A stretch of 64,000 nt of DNA, taken from NCBI GenBank assembly GCA_030295235.1, contig AP026127.1:1304501-1368500 (forward strand). Reading direction: 5' to 3'. Of this stretch, positions 21,562 to 33,189 are shown one piece after another (position 1 is the stretch's first letter; every line of letters starts with the position of its first letter). This stretch comes from Fistulifera solaris. Its lineage: Eukaryota; Bacillariophyta; Bacillariophyceae; Naviculales; Stauroneidaceae. Both the position numbers and the translations under genes were made by a program. A model generated the notes under the pieces. That model ran no database searches. It saw only the letters and a list, made by a program, of their open reading frames with translations, and had not been told where the DNA came from.

Positions 21562-24500
21562 ATGAAGCGACGCCGGATGCAATTTCACGCGTCTGTCGTG
21601 ATCGTTGTGATGCTTTTCCTTCACATTGCGACCGACGGCTTTGCGTTCTTTCACGCATATCCTTCATTCCGTCGAACATCAGCGCGATCCGCAACAAAAA
21701 CCTCTTCCAATACACAATTTTCGACACAAAATCAAACCGAAATCCTTTCTTCCTATCTTTCAATTTGCAAAAATCACGTCGCCATGTACAAGACACAAAC
21801 GACAACAATAAGCAACATTTACTCAAGCCCGCCAAGTCGTTTGCCTTTTTTCTGTCCTCTACCTATCAACTGACTAATGACGAAGATCCTATATTTGATC
21901 GCACTGTCATACAAGCGATTCGATTGGCTGCTTCATTGAACGATTATCGATTGATTCTACAAATAGTTCAACAGCTCGTCGATCGAGCACAGGAGGCTGG
22001 CGTATCCTTGCATCCACGGATCCTCGGAGAAGCCGTCCGTGGGTTGACTGCGACATCGGCGAGCGTCGGAAAGATACGAGCCGTATGGAATCATTCGCAA
22101 ATTGATTGTTGGAAACCGGCGGTGGGGCCACTGGAAGTCAATGCCATGTTGGAAGCTCTGTGTCAGCGCGGCAAAATCAAAGTCGCTCTGAATTTGTATC
22201 ACGCGGCAAGTCTCAGCAATGACACGGATTCTTATAGTTTGAGTATTCTGTTCAGAGGATTGGCTTCTTCTATACAAGATGAGAGTACTGCAGAAACGGA
22301 TGCCAGTTCCTTTTGGAAGAATACTACGACATCAATGATGCCCGTCGGTTCCGTCTGCTGGCAATGGAATCAAGCTTTGCTGTTGTTCGAATCCTTGTTA
22401 TTACATGAGGACGGAAAACTTGTCAGCAATCCTACAATTGCGGCTCTTTTGGAAATCAATCAACGAGCGAATCAAGTCTTTGGCCGTGTTCATGATGGAG
22501 CTACAAAAGCATCTCTATTATTTGATTTGTTTCAACTTCAGGGCATTCCGCTAGACGCCATAACTTGCACTGTGCTTATGTCGCAATTACAAACCGAGTG
22601 GAAAATAGCGCTTCATATTCTGCGAACGATGAATCAAACAAGTGCTGATCAACCAATCGGGCTTTTGCCGGAGCCAAATGCTCGTGTGTACTCGGCCTGC
22701 ATGGCGGTATGTGCACGGGCTGGGCGGTACGAAGAAACGTTGGAGCTTTTAGAGGACATCAAAATCAACCCTAGATTGAGCTGTGATCTAAATACCGTTA
22801 TGTTTAATTCCGTGCTTCAGGCTATGACAAAAAATGCTATTCAATCGAAACCAACACAAAGAAAACAGCGGTTGATGGATATGTTTGACATTTTCAATCA
22901 GATGAGTTCGGGTCATCAAGAAGGTAGTCACACCGTTCCAGATACTGTGACATACAATACTTTGCTCTCAGGAATAAGCATAAGCGCCACATCTATGGAT
23001 GCCGACGATTGGAAGTGCGTCAAAGTCGAGGGTCTAAACTTCGATACGACAGAGTGTTGCGGAGTTGAAAGTATCGTCCATCAGCTACTGAAGAAGATGA
23101 AGATAGAGGGTGTGGCTCGAGACGAGAGGACTTATGTGCACAGTCTTCAGGCAATGGCCGGGTTTTCAAATTTACACCTGGAAGATCTTCTATCGCTTGT
23201 GAAGCTCTCGGTCAGTGATGTGGGACATATTTTACGTGTATATAACGCGGCTTTAGCTGCTACCATTTCACTAAAGACTTCTCCATTGCAAGCAACACAA
23301 GAAATTTTATCGAAGATACTGCAAGCTGGCTTTTACGTCGATGGCGACACGATGATAATCTTGGTTGATGCATTGTGTGCGGCAAACGAGACGAAGAGCG
23401 TCACTTTTCTTTTCGAGGCTCTTCTCGGTGACGAAGATGCTCAACGTGCACTTGTTGAGCGTACTGGACTATTGATTCTTAGCTCACAAGCCAAGACGCC
23501 GGAGGTCGCCTTATACGCGGAGGCTATTTCTAAGTGTCTCCTGGTCGGTGAATATGAAACGGCAAGAAAACTACTTGATCAAGTAAGAAGCCGCAATCTT
23601 CTGTTAGAGGCCAAGACTCTGGAAATGATCGCTCAATCGTACGCTCTGTCTGCAATTACCACTGAACGAAAGACGAATCATCGAACTAAGAAAAATGGCT
23701 TTTTTGAAGCTTCGTTATCGAGGGCCGAAAGTGCTTTCTCACTTCTAGAAAATGTCGAAAAACCATCATTGGAAAGCCTGGCTTTGGTTTCGAAAGCATG
23801 TGTCGCGACCGGGCTTTTTGACCAATCTCAGATTTGTTTACGACAATCCCACAATCAGTTCCTCAAATCTTTTTCGTCACATCCCACCGCTTATGCAGAT
23901 TCTTCAAGCTATTTACGGTTGCATCGGCGCGACAGAAAGATCATTCAAAACATGCATTCGTCTCTTATGCGGTACTGCGCCAAAACAGGTAATATTGCTC
24001 TCGCGCTTCGTATATGCGAGAATATTCAGAGCCTCGCTGCGCACATCGCATCGTTGGAGTCTCCAAACCATAGTTCTCATTTTTCAAAGGCCATGCCGGG
24101 ACTTTTAGAGACTCAGCTTGAGGAAGTAATGCCCGTGTCTCGAGATTATTTAGGAATGAACTTGCGTGAGTGGAAATGGCTAATACAAGCGGCAGCGAGA
24201 GCTGGTCATTGGAAACTGTGCTTGTCTACGTTTCAAATGCTTCGACCGTATGTTGAATTTTACCACAAAGATGACTCCTCCAGCCGGCTCGGGCATGAGA
24301 AACAATTTGATTCAATTCACGTGAAAAATTACAATGTTCTTTGCAGTGCGATCGGAATAACAATTTCGTGTCTAAGCGAAAATCACCAGCCTGCTTGGGT
24401 GGTACGGAGCATCGACGACTGGATACTGTGGAGCGGACACAAGCCACCGCACGAAGCTGTAATAAAAGCCGTGCGTCTTCTTTCAAACAAAGGTCAACAC

Positions 24501-25130
24501 AATTCAGTAGCTAGCCTCCTGTCAAAATCGATATCTGCTGGCTTCGAAGAAGATCCAACGTACGAGATTAGATTGGTGGTTGGGGCAATCTCAACTCTTT
24601 ACAGAGACGGGCATTACGTGGCTGCTGATGACATATTCCTTTTGGCTGTTACAAATGGATGGATCCCATTCGACTTAAAACGGCAACATGTTGACGGTGG
24701 CGCCCTAGTTTTGGATCTCCATGGGATGAATTTACCAATGGCACATTCCGCTGTCAGGATTGCATTCCAGCAAGGACTGCTCACGGATATATGGCCTAAT
24801 AATGATAAGTCCGTGAATGATTTGGTGATTGTTACCGGCCGAGGTCGCAATTCTGCATTAAAAATGCGCCCAATATTGAGGCCCGCTGTACAGCGAATGC
24901 TTGTTGAAGAGTTTTACCCTCCCATTGGAACAACATCTATACCTGGTAATATGGGAGCTTTGCGCATTTCTTCTGAGGATATTCGCGCTTGGTTAGAATT
25001 TCAGCGTCAGCAAAAAGGGGCGAGAATGATTGAAGTCGCTACTGCTTTGAAGAAGCTTTCATCAGGATCTGCTCTGAAGGCCATTCTTCGTTCCGCGAAA
25101 AAGACCGACACCAACCGAAGAGATATTTAG
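21562..25130 (+). CDS. PPR-SMR protein, probably plastid-targeted
   Basis: It starts at ATG 21562. The first ~28 residues form a signal peptide (VVIVVMLFLHIATDGFA) followed directly by FFHAYPSFRR, an aromatic-first transit peptide as used for secondary plastids. The frame slips once at AAAAA (21769-21773); after that a clean frame of more than 1100 codons follows. It contains scattered pentatricopeptide helices (for example VNAMLEALCQRGKIKVALNLY, PNARVYSACMAVCARAGRYE, YNVLCSAIG). Near codon 1050 an SMR domain appears: LVLDLHGMNLPMAHSAV, then LVIVTGRGRNSALKMRPILR, with the LDLHG and TGxGxNS signatures. Plant PPR-SMR proteins act on organelle RNA, sometimes as nucleases. Acting on plastid transcripts is inferred from targeting. 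Confidence 0.85.
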
Positions 25131-25600
25131 CCGGTGCTACGGACAGCATGGTTGCTAACCGTGGCGAATGCTTTAGAGTGCCGACGGGCTAGCAGCTACG
25201 AGTTTTGCTACACAAACACCTGCTTTCAAGCACCAATAAGTCGTTGCTCAAAACTGTAAAACAGTTGCTTCGACCACATGCCTCGTTTAGGAGTGCAGTC
25301 GCCGAAATATCGACACCAGGTACACGTTTTGTACTGCCGACTTCCGTCGCTTCGAGTTTTTCCTAAGTTGTTCAATCGGCCGATCCAAGACAACAGTGTC
25401 ATTTGAAATCGCCCATGCCCAGTCTCATTTCTACACAAAAGCATTAAGAAGATGGTTCATGATCGTCTTTCACGCCGCAATACACGATCGAATTCTCTTT
25501 TGCGCTGTTTACTCGGTAATTCAATACATTATATTATATTATTAGACATCTACACAATACGGGACCGCATATGTTTGCGTTCGGGAGGCATCCAAAGTTT
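25131..25600. other. Intergenic between convergent genes
   Basis: It holds the 3' ends of the PPR-SMR gene and the one-TM gene. From about 25552 it begins the segment duplicated at 34425. Confidence 0.5.
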
Positions 25601-26251
25601 CTAATGTGAAAACAATCGATTGGACGATCCGCTACCTTTCTTCGAGTTTTTGGGGGTGCCAAAGATGCGCCCAAACGATACTTTACGACCCTCCAATCGT
25701 CGCGATGCGCGACGTCCGTTGCGCGTGACCGATCCCAGAGCCTCATACTTCGAAGACTGAATGGATTGACGCGGGGTCTTGGGGGTGACATTGCCGCCGA
25801 CTGAATCGGGCGCCTTCGCTACGTCCGATGGAGGCACGGGGACGCTCCCCGCAGAGACCATTTCCAGTTCGAGCTTGCCAACTTGAGCGGTTGCATCCGC
25901 AACGGCCGGCGCAACGGCGGGAACGCTCCCCGACGAGACCGTTTGAAGCTCGGCCTTGCGAGGAGTTGAAGACAAGGGACTGCTTTGTATTTCTCCAGTA
26001 ATCGTGCTCGCATCAGACACAAGCTGGCCTCGCGTGTAGTAGCAAAGAAAGAAAACTGAAAAACAAATCGATGCATTGATAATACCAGAAATATAAACGA
26101 TGAGGGCCTGTCGAAGAGTCAAAAGTTACATGATTCTGAGAGGTCCAACAAATAACGCACGAACGTCGATTTGAAGACTTACCAACAACAAATCGAATTT
26201 CGCCTCATAATCAGCGGGGCACGCTTGAATGCACTCCATGGATGTTGTCAT
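25601..26251 (-). CDS. Small single-TM protein, two exons, unknown function
   Basis: Exon 1 is 26183-26251 (MTTSMECIQACPADYEAKF), with donor GTAAGT. Exon 2 is 25601-26107 after the acceptor TTCGACAG. The junction keeps the frame and the protein is 191 residues. One membrane helix follows the junction (IVYISGIINASICFSVFFLC). The rest is Val/Ala/Pro-rich with a repeated motif: ELQTVSSGSVPAVAPAVADA and ELEMVSAGSVPVPPSDVA. The C-terminus is basic (RNGRRASRRLEGRK, then RIFGTPKNSKKGSG). I do not recognise a family. A frame-broken paralogue with the same intron position lies 9 kb away at 34425-35253, so the gene belongs to a small duplicated family. Confidence 0.7.
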
Positions 26252-26568
26252 TTTTCAATGTCACTGCTGCAAGAGGTGTGGATCGTCGACAGCATTTATT
26301 TATGAAAGATGGGTGAGACACGAAGAAAGGGCTTTTGCGGAAACGCTACAATTGCGCGAGCTGTTGAAAGTTGACGCCGACGCGCGCCCGCGCGCGACGT
26401 TCTCGGCGCCCGTTCGTGACTAAACGACGACACGAAACGTATTCATTCGATCGAAACTTTTTGCAAAATCAGTTGAACAAGGTTCTCATAACTTCAAGGC
26501 ATTCCTTTTATAAAGGAAACAACAGCGTATTTGCAAGCATACCAGGTAGTTGCTATCAACGAAAAGTC
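26252..26568. other. Divergent promoter region
   Basis: Its first ~60 bp (TGTCACTGCTGCAAGAGGTG and following) are repeated almost exactly upstream of the pseudogene start at 35253, so the duplication included the 5' flank. Confidence 0.55.
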
Positions 26569-27761
26569 ATGCGAACAACTCGACAATCCGTTCGAAAAAG
26601 ATTGAAAATCGACCCAAACCGCAACACGTTGTGATTGCTGGGGCTGGCATTACAGGATTGTCAACAGCTTACTACCTGGCTACGAAATACAATATACGAT
26701 CCGTCCTCGTTGATTGGAGTGGAACGATTGCTCCGGGTGCATCGGGGAAAGCGGCCGGGTTCTTGGCCCGCCACTGGTCCGATGGGACTCTTACGGAACA
26801 ATTGTCGCATCGATCCTTTGATCTACATCAAGAGCTGGCGGATGCGTTTGGAGCAAATTCGATACAGTACAGAAGGTTAACATGTGTGTCAGTCAACCAA
26901 TCTACCAAAATGAAGAAGCTAAAACGAGCAACAGAGAGCAGTAATACGGTTAAACTCGAATGGTTGGATCGCGACAGCAATGAACTATTCATTCGGAGTG
27001 TGCAAGATATGGGCAACGAAACCAACATTGCGCAGGTAACACCCAAGCTTTTGTGCGCAAAATTGTGGGAAGAAGTGCAAAGAAGGGGAGGCGTCCTGGT
27101 GAAGGGTAGAGTCACGAATGCGGTTCATGATGACGAAACTGGGAATTTTATTGGAGCTAAGTTAGATGATGGTCGAACGGTCCCTGGTGACGCATTGCTG
27201 TACGCCTGCGGCCCTTGGTCGGCAAACATCATGTACGGCATCAAAGGCCATGCTGTAACGATTCCGACCGAAAGAACTCTCAGTCAGGTTGTTTTCTTTT
27301 ATAACGACGACGAAGATGATGACGGAGGCACGGAATGTGAAGTGTATGTGAGACCGAACAACACGGCCTTTTGCACCGCACTAGCTGGTGAAATTAAACT
27401 AGTCACAGAAGAGCCCGGCAAAGAAACCGTCGAAACGGATGTGATTGATGGGGTACTAGAAGCCGTACGCGGGTGCTCCGGAACAGAGGGTTTGTTGTGT
27501 GGTGATCCAGTACTTCAATCCGCTTGCTACCAACCCGTTACATCTGACTTTTTACCAGTGATTGGAGCTTTATCAAAAGAGGAAGCGGGGGGAGAGAGTT
27601 GTTACATGGCAAGTGGCAACAATTGCTGGGGAATACTCTGGGGTCCCGCTACTGGGGAATGCATCGCTGATCTGATTGCCACTGGTACGACTCGACTGAA
27701 TATTAGAAATTTCAATCCATCGCGATTTCCTGACCTGAAGCCAGTGCCACATAATAACTAA
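26569..27761 (+). CDS. FAD-dependent oxidoreductase (DAO family, TDA3-like)
   Basis: The first usable ATG is 26569 (MRTTRQSVRK). The frame slips at AAAAA (26595-26599) and continues to 27761. About 398 residues are expected. A dinucleotide-binding motif opens the domain: VVIAGAGITGLSTAYYLA, with Asp at the end of strand 2 (SVLVDWSG). APGASGKAAGFLARHW matches the AGASGKAGGFL signature of the fungal TDA3 and S. pombe C1F5.03c group. The C-terminal half has SDFLPVIGALSKEE and CYMASGNNCWGILWGPATGE, where the FAD ribityl and substrate loops lie. The substrate is unknown; the family includes amino-acid oxidases. No clear targeting signal is seen. Confidence 0.75.
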
Positions 27762-28583
27762 AGGCACCGGGTAACATATTGGCGAGATGGAGTGCGAGTG
27801 AGAAGAGAACGCAGAGCGCCTGCTCTGGATACTATTGATAACCCGCTCTAGCAAGTGCTTTTCGTGAAGGCGAAAGAAGGATCGCAACAATATTTATAAA
27901 TCTCCGCGGAAACACTGACTTGAAGCCCGACTTGGTGTCATGATTAGTGGGGACGACGTTAGCAGAAGACATCCTGAAGCACTACTAATAAATCGCATTG
28001 AGGTTCTCACATCAAATGGACGCGTTGTAAAGTTTGATTGTGTATTCCGAATCGGACGAAACAGGAGGCTTATGCTCCTCGCGTAAAAATCCCTCTCATA
28101 ATAGAATAACGAAACGAAAACTATAGTTATGCAAATCCGCCACACACAATGATGCAGTTCATTGATACCATAGGAAGACCCATAAAGAGGCGGAGACTAT
28201 GCATTATCAAGTGACTCTCCCTTCCGTAAAAGCAACGTGGACGTATGCACAACGGAATTGCATTTCATTTCTGGGACATCGCTCACGCGCAAACATGGGC
28301 ACCATCATGATTGTTTTAATCTTCGACGAACGTTTTTCATTGCGCGAAAGACTGAAGAGACTAATTTATATTCGTCGTAAAACCAACCCCTACATATCAG
28401 TATCCACACCCTAAACCGTAAATGCATAGAAAGGGAATACGAGCCATCACCGTCCCTCGATAAACAGATTTCACTCGAATGACCTTTGTCTTTCTCCCCA
28501 ACAGTTTTTATTTTCCTTTTTTACATACATCGACAAAATCTAATTTGTCGACTCTCTCTATTTCTCGTGTTCCCATTCTCGAT
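27762..28583. other. Intergenic, nothing recognised
   Basis: AT-rich convergent spacer; short frames only, with no motif. Confidence 0.5.
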
Positions 28584-28940
28584 CTACCGCGCTTCAAATT
28601 GAATTACTGTGATAAGTATCAAAGTAAAAGGGCAATGACGAGTGAGATAAAGCGTGGGCTCGAGGGAAAGAGCTCGGCCATCAAAACGAATCGCCAAACA
28701 GTCCTTCTTCTCTACAATTTCACGAGACACGTCACAACAAAGACCAATAAACTCACATCGTTTCGTACGAATCTTGTACAAAATTCGAAAACCACACTGG
28801 CGGCATCGCACTGGATCGCCTCCTTTGATGTTATTCAACGAGCCGCAATCCCCGCAACGATATTCGACACCTCGCTGAATGGGTGCCGGAGCGGCCGGTG
28901 CACCGCCGTTTGTGGACATTGTTGCCGCCGGGGAGCTCAT
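28584..28940 (-). CDS. RPB12: RNA polymerase subunit RPB12 (RPABC4), two exons
   Basis: Exon 1 is 28757-28940 from ATG 28940; the donor is GTGAGT. Exon 2 is only 23 nt (28584-28606) after the acceptor TTATCACAG. The joined protein has 68 residues. It shows the zinc-ribbon pairs CGDCGSL and [17 protein letters not shown], and ends LIQFEAR, the invariant C-terminus of the family. Without the intron the frame reads through non-homologous sequence before reaching the same last residues, which confirms the splice. The subunit is shared by RNA polymerases I, II and III. The first ~22 residues are a Pro/Ala-rich extension. Confidence 0.95.
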   Translation of the reverse strand: MSSPAATMSTNGGAPAAPAPIQRGVEYRCGDCGSLNNIKGGDPVRCRQCGFRILYKIRTKRCEFIGLCCDVSREIVEKKDCLAIRFDGRALSLEPTLYLTRHCPFTLILITVIQFEAR

Positions 28941-29920
28941 GTTGCTATTTTGTTGTTTATATAGATGAATAGGAATGAAATAAAATGAATTGGGTATGAA
29001 TGACAGCAAATCTCTGCTTTGTTCTTTGTTTGCTTTCTCGTTGGCTGCGCGCTTACGATCTTTCCTCGTACAACAGCCAGACCGCAAAGAGAGATTGTGA
29101 CGTCGACTCTCTGAATGAAATAGTACCTACTTTAGTATCTACACCGTCCGTAATATTAGATAGAACCTTTCTGTTTTTCGCCAAGAGTTTATCTCAAATG
29201 CTACCGAGGTATTTTTATAGGTAAAAGTCTCTTTTATCATGGATATAATATCGTTGACGCAGCGTGGGAAAGCATTGAAATAATGTCTGCTAGATGGATT
29301 TCATTCATTGTGTGTGTGTCAACCAACCTGGCTCCAACGGGCGATGCCAGACCAGAGATATCAACCCTCACGGGGACGTCTGCAATCTGACAACATAGAC
29401 CCATCTAGCCTCTTTACTACTAAATTGATTATACTACATTACTACGGAATCCGAACGCCCATCTCCCAGCAGAAAGCAGATCCTCAACCCAGTAGAAGCG
29501 TTGTGTAAACGGCGGAAATTAAAGCAGAACACCACATTTGCCACGTGTGGTGGTGGTGGCGAGGGAGGATTCGATATCAGTTTCTTTCGCCCGACTCGAA
29601 CTCCCAACCCCCCGACGACGAAAGCCTTGGGGTTACCACTGGGCCACGGAGTGACCTTCATTCATTATTGTCCATTGGGTCAGTTGTCTTTCTCTAACTC
29701 GATTAGGGATTCGGTTCTCTTGTATAAATTCGTGACTGACCAGAAAAAGTAATCTACTATTTGTATCATAGTAAACTGCGGAGTCTTGATTCCTGCACCA
29801 ACGCCACGCAAGGCCTAAAGCTACGAAAGAACGTTACTGGTACAGGATTAATTCATTGAAGTTACCAACTTACTTGAATGCTTTGAAATCGATAGCTATT
29901 TTTGAAGCCACATTACTAAA
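28941..29920. other. Intergenic with tRNA-like element
   Basis: It holds the RPB12 promoter and a degenerate tRNA-like promoter pair at 29592-29646; otherwise nothing is recognised. Confidence 0.45.
29592..29650 (-). repeat. tRNA-like fragment, possible SINE head
   Basis: On the minus strand an A-box-like TGGCCCAGTGGTAA is followed 45 nt later by a B-box-like GTTCGAGTC, the spacing of a tRNA gene. The T-stem does not pair, so it is not a functional tRNA. A tRNA-derived retroelement head or decayed tRNA are both possible. Confidence 0.3.
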
Positions 29921-30874
29921 TTAGTTCACTAAAACGGTCGATTCGAGCCTTTCCAAGCGACTTTCAGCTTCTCTCATGTTGACCGAAATGGTTTGAACTT
30001 TACCTGTAAGCATAACTAGACCTGCTTTCGCACCAGGTGGCTTTTTAATGTCTCGACATCGTGTCAAAGAAACTTTAATGACGCTCCCTTGACACTTGGA
30101 CTGTCGCGCGGCCAGAGAGGCAGCGTCTTGAAGAACTTCATTGTCGGGCATTCTATCCTCCGGCCACCGAATAACCACATGACTTCCGGGACAACCCGAA
30201 GCATGCATCCACCAGTCGGATCCGTCCCGATACTTCGGGTTCAACGAGAGTTCATCATTATCTTCGGCCTTCTTACCGACACGAATTTCCGTACCATCTA
30301 ACGAATAGTAGCGCCGATACGGTTTGCGACTCGTGTCTTGCGTCCGAGGGCCTTTTGGTTTGGGCGGACCCCTCGGTATGCGTGCGGGAGGGTGATCGTT
30401 GACGCCCAATTGCACAGCAAGGGTCGCTATGTCGAGTGGCAACACCGTGTCCTTTTTGTTTTTGACATTTCCCAACATTGACTCCAATTGATTCAAGCCC
30501 TCCAAACGAACTTGTAACTCATTTAGTTCGAATTCCAAGCTTTCTACGTCAGGGCATTCTTCCAATCGTTCGAGTGGCGTATTTGGTGTCGTCAGTAACT
30601 CTTCAACCTGCTCTTTCGCTTTCGTCAGTCGTTGACTCGCTTTTCCTATTTTCTTATGTGACCGTGTAATCAACCGATTCACTTCCTTTTTTAAGCCGGC
30701 AATATCCCACGTACTGTCGATTGTTTTTGAATCTTGTGTGTCATTGATATTGTAATCATCATCGTCAGTCGTCGATAAAAACAAGTGTCGACTAAAGAAG
30801 CGGTGTTGTTGGCTTATAGGTGTAGTCGATGGTGAAACTGCAAAAGAATACTTTGTTCGAGAGGAGGATAACAA
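29921..30874 (-). CDS. NFACT-R (DUF814) domain protein, probably organellar
   Basis: The frame is open from 29921 to at least 30874 and lacks an early ATG; the nearest upstream ATG is 30980 in another frame, so the true start is unresolved (a slip or intron upstream is likely). The N-terminal part is Ser/Thr/His-rich (SQQHRFFSRHLFLS), consistent with an organelle presequence. Residues ~60-140 form a coiled coil (LKKEVNRLITRSHKKIGKA). The NFACT-R domain then follows: RRYYSLDGTEIRVGKKAEDN, DWWMHASGCPGSHVVIRW, QDAASLAARQSK, VSLTRCRDIKKPPGAKAG. In Rqc2/NEMF and bacterial RqcH this domain binds the stalled large subunit and tRNA. Here the N-terminal NFACT-N part is absent, so the role in organelle ribosome rescue is inferred. 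Confidence 0.75.
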   Translation of the reverse strand: MLSSSRTKYSFAVSPSTTPISQQHRFFSRHLFLSTTDDDDYNINDTQDSKTIDSTWDIAGLKKEVNRLITRSHKKIGKASQRLTKAKEQVEELLTTPNTPLERLEECPDVESLEFELNELQVRLEGLNQLESMLGNVKNKKDTVLPLDIATLAVQLGVNDHPPARIPRGPPKPKGPRTQDTSRKPYRRYYSLDGTEIRVGKKAEDNDELSLNPKYRDGSDWWMHASGCPGSHVVIRWPEDRMPDNEVLQDAASLAARQSKCQGSVIKVSLTRCRDIKKPPGAKAGLVMLTGKVQTISVNMREAESRLERLESTVLVN

Positions 30875-30980
30875 AGAAGCGCTAAAACAGCGACTCAGAG
30901 TGACGCCCGGAGATGACCAAGCAAAAGCACCGCGTAAAATACCTCCCTCCGCCTCGTCGACAAAACACGGAAAAGGCCAT

Positions 30981-31834
30981 GAAGAATTCGATAATGATTT
31001 TATGACGAAAACGCTTTGAAAATGACATGAAATTTAATTGTGATGAGAAGTAAAGTAAAGCTTAATGGGATTTCGACAAGACAGGAGCGATAAATGAATG
31101 AGTTTTAGTAATCAACACTCGTCGCTTGCTTCAGAGTCGTCCAGCGCAATAATAGGCGCAAATGAAATAATAATGATGTGGTGTCGTTTATTGCAATCAA
31201 ATTCACAGAAAATCTGGGTGTGTGGTAACTCTACTCTCCCAGAAAATCTGGGAATGTGGTAACTTCAAGTACACAGAAAATCTGGGGATGCTGCTAGGTG
31301 CACAGAAAATCGTGAAATACAAGTAGACATTCGAAGCGTTGTATGCTTGCCCTGTTCTGCGTTTGGTGTTCCAAGTAATGTCCATTCTTGTTAAGAGGTT
31401 TCATAAATGTATGTTGATGCATGTTTTGATCTTGGATGACCTGAGACCTATTCAAAGCGACCGATTTCCATTATAGACGATGTCTTTCGTCACGAAACCC
31501 TACACTTAATGATGTTACGCCTTCGTTTGGTTCAACGCCCGTTCGGGAAAAGGCGACGTCACTCTGTCTTCACAGAACGACGTCGATGGCTAAGGTCGAG
31601 GCCACAACTATCTCGAAGATCTCCGCAATATTTGTTTAGCTAGTTGACACGTAAAAAATAAAGCAAGGTTGCCTGATTGGGCACTTGAATAGGTAGACAA
31701 GTAACGCCTTATTTTGCAAGAACTAAACCAGTACTTAAACTAACGTATTGTTCTTGGATCAATCACACATAACACCCGCACACGTAGAAACATAAAGCGC
31801 GCACATTCATTCACAAACACTTCACTAACTGTGC
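30981..31834. other. Intergenic with short repeat array
   Basis: It contains the ~115 bp minisatellite array at 31199-31312; no gene is supported. Confidence 0.5.
31199..31312. repeat. Minisatellite array 3 (four short units)
   Basis: Four units of 30-35 bp each carry CACAGAAAATCTGGG or CCCAGAAAATCTGGG, the latter with 6-bp arms CCCAGA/TCTGGG. Spacers contain TGTGGTAACT. It is related to, but shorter than, the arrays at 6.3 and 55.7 kb. Confidence 0.65.
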
Positions 31835-32334
31835 TTACTGCTCAACAGTGACAGCAGGGTTGGAACCGTGTTCATCCGAAGGGACCGTCTTGAGCGGAGT
31901 CGTTGACGGTTCTACCACAGGGGCCGGTGCAACGGGGTGGGTTCTACCACCGGGGCAGATTGCGCTGCCGAAGTAGCTGCAGTCGGTGTCGCAGGCTTGA
32001 CGGAGGACTTGTTCGTTTCAATCTTCTTCTTGGCCTCTACCGTGTTGCCTTCAATGACATCTTCATGCTCTTTGATCTGACGTTCCAGCTCGGCAATATC
32101 TTTCTGAGCTGTCTCGAGTACCAACTTCAAGTCTTCTTCGTTCGCACCTTTTTTCATCTTAGTCAAATAGTCGACACCGAAAGTCTTCTTTCGGGATTCG
32201 AGATCGAATTTGAGCTTTTGAATCAAGGCCTTCTCTTTGGTGTTTTTGCCGCATGCCAAAGTACTCGCCCAGCAATTGTTCATGGACACTTTCATTTTGT
32301 CCATGTTGGATGGTTCGTTACTAGTAGAAGTCAT
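31835..32334 (-). CDS. Small coiled-coil protein, unknown
   Basis: ATG 32334 (MTSTSNEPSNMDKMKVSMNN). The first open frame gives 140 residues. At GGGG (31934-31937 on the plus strand) one missing base would explain why a Pro/Val-rich tail continues in the next frame (PVAPAPVVEPSTTPLK, stop at 31835), repeating the APVVEP motif on the other side of the break; the full protein would be ~165 residues. Residues 45-105 are heptad-rich and highly charged (KALIQKLKFDLESRKK, KDIAELERQIKEHEDVI). Two Cys (NNCWASTLACGKN) precede the coil. I do not recognise the family. Confidence 0.6.
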
Positions 32335-33189
32335 GGTGAATTGCTTGATAAGGTCAGTTGAGGATAAAGAAGTATCGTCTCTTGTTTGTTTTCAAGAGAG
32401 ATCGTAATAAATCGTCGCAAGCTGTTGAATGTCAAAGGTGAGAAAACGAATGGGGTTCGCATGTTTCTGCAGTTCCGAATGAAACAAGACACGCGGAAGT
32501 CAATCGAGGATTTATTGCGTGTAGAATGCAGTACAAATTCTACACGAAGAGGAACGCGTGTCGCACTGCGCACGTCATGTTTACACGACTCAACTTCAAT
32601 GCCGTAAAAAGTAAAAGCAAGCGGGAACGTTATCAGCCCGTGACTGACTCAATATCCTTTACCGTTTAGTACTGTCTGACAGTCGCCCGACTTGACAATG
32701 ACAAAAGGCAAATAATAATAATACTGGTAATAATAATTCAATGTTATATTTTAAGTCCTATCCACGTTGTAGGTGAGTACGTATTTCAGTAAACCGCTAG
32801 AACTGATTCAGACTGGTTGCCTCAAGAGACATCCGCTGGCTGACCGGGAACCACCCCCAAGATTCTCATCTACGGCGCGGAACGCCACCAAGATCAAATC
32901 GATCCACTACCGTATCGAACCCAGCCCCTCCACAAACGAACCTGGAGAGTAACCATCTGTGCTACTCAGACGGTAAACCCATCATGCACCGCTCCGTTCT
33001 TCCTTACATTTTTTTTATCGTCATCGGGTCATCGTCCTAACGATTCATTCGATCAACAAGAGAAGACACTGTAGTGACTACAATACCAGGCAGAAGGTAA
33101 CGATGCTGATAACACGTCGACGGTAATAGCGATCGACGCTCACAAAGATCTTCTGCGTCGACTGGATGGGATGATTAGGATCTTTCGAA
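32335..33189. other. Intergenic with tRNA-like element
   Basis: Apart from the element at 32912-32985 nothing is recognised. Confidence 0.45.
32912..32985 (-). repeat. tRNA-like element, possible SINE head
   Basis: The minus strand carries an A box TAGCACAGATGGTTA and, 44 nt downstream, a B box GGGTTCGATAC, the exact spacing of a tRNA gene. An anticodon-like stem CTCC/GGAG lies between, but D and T stems pair poorly. A SINE head or tRNA relic is more likely than a working tRNA. Confidence 0.35.

Noticed and set aside
29592-29650. Functional tRNA gene
   Set aside because: Promoter boxes are present but T-stem and acceptor stem do not pair.
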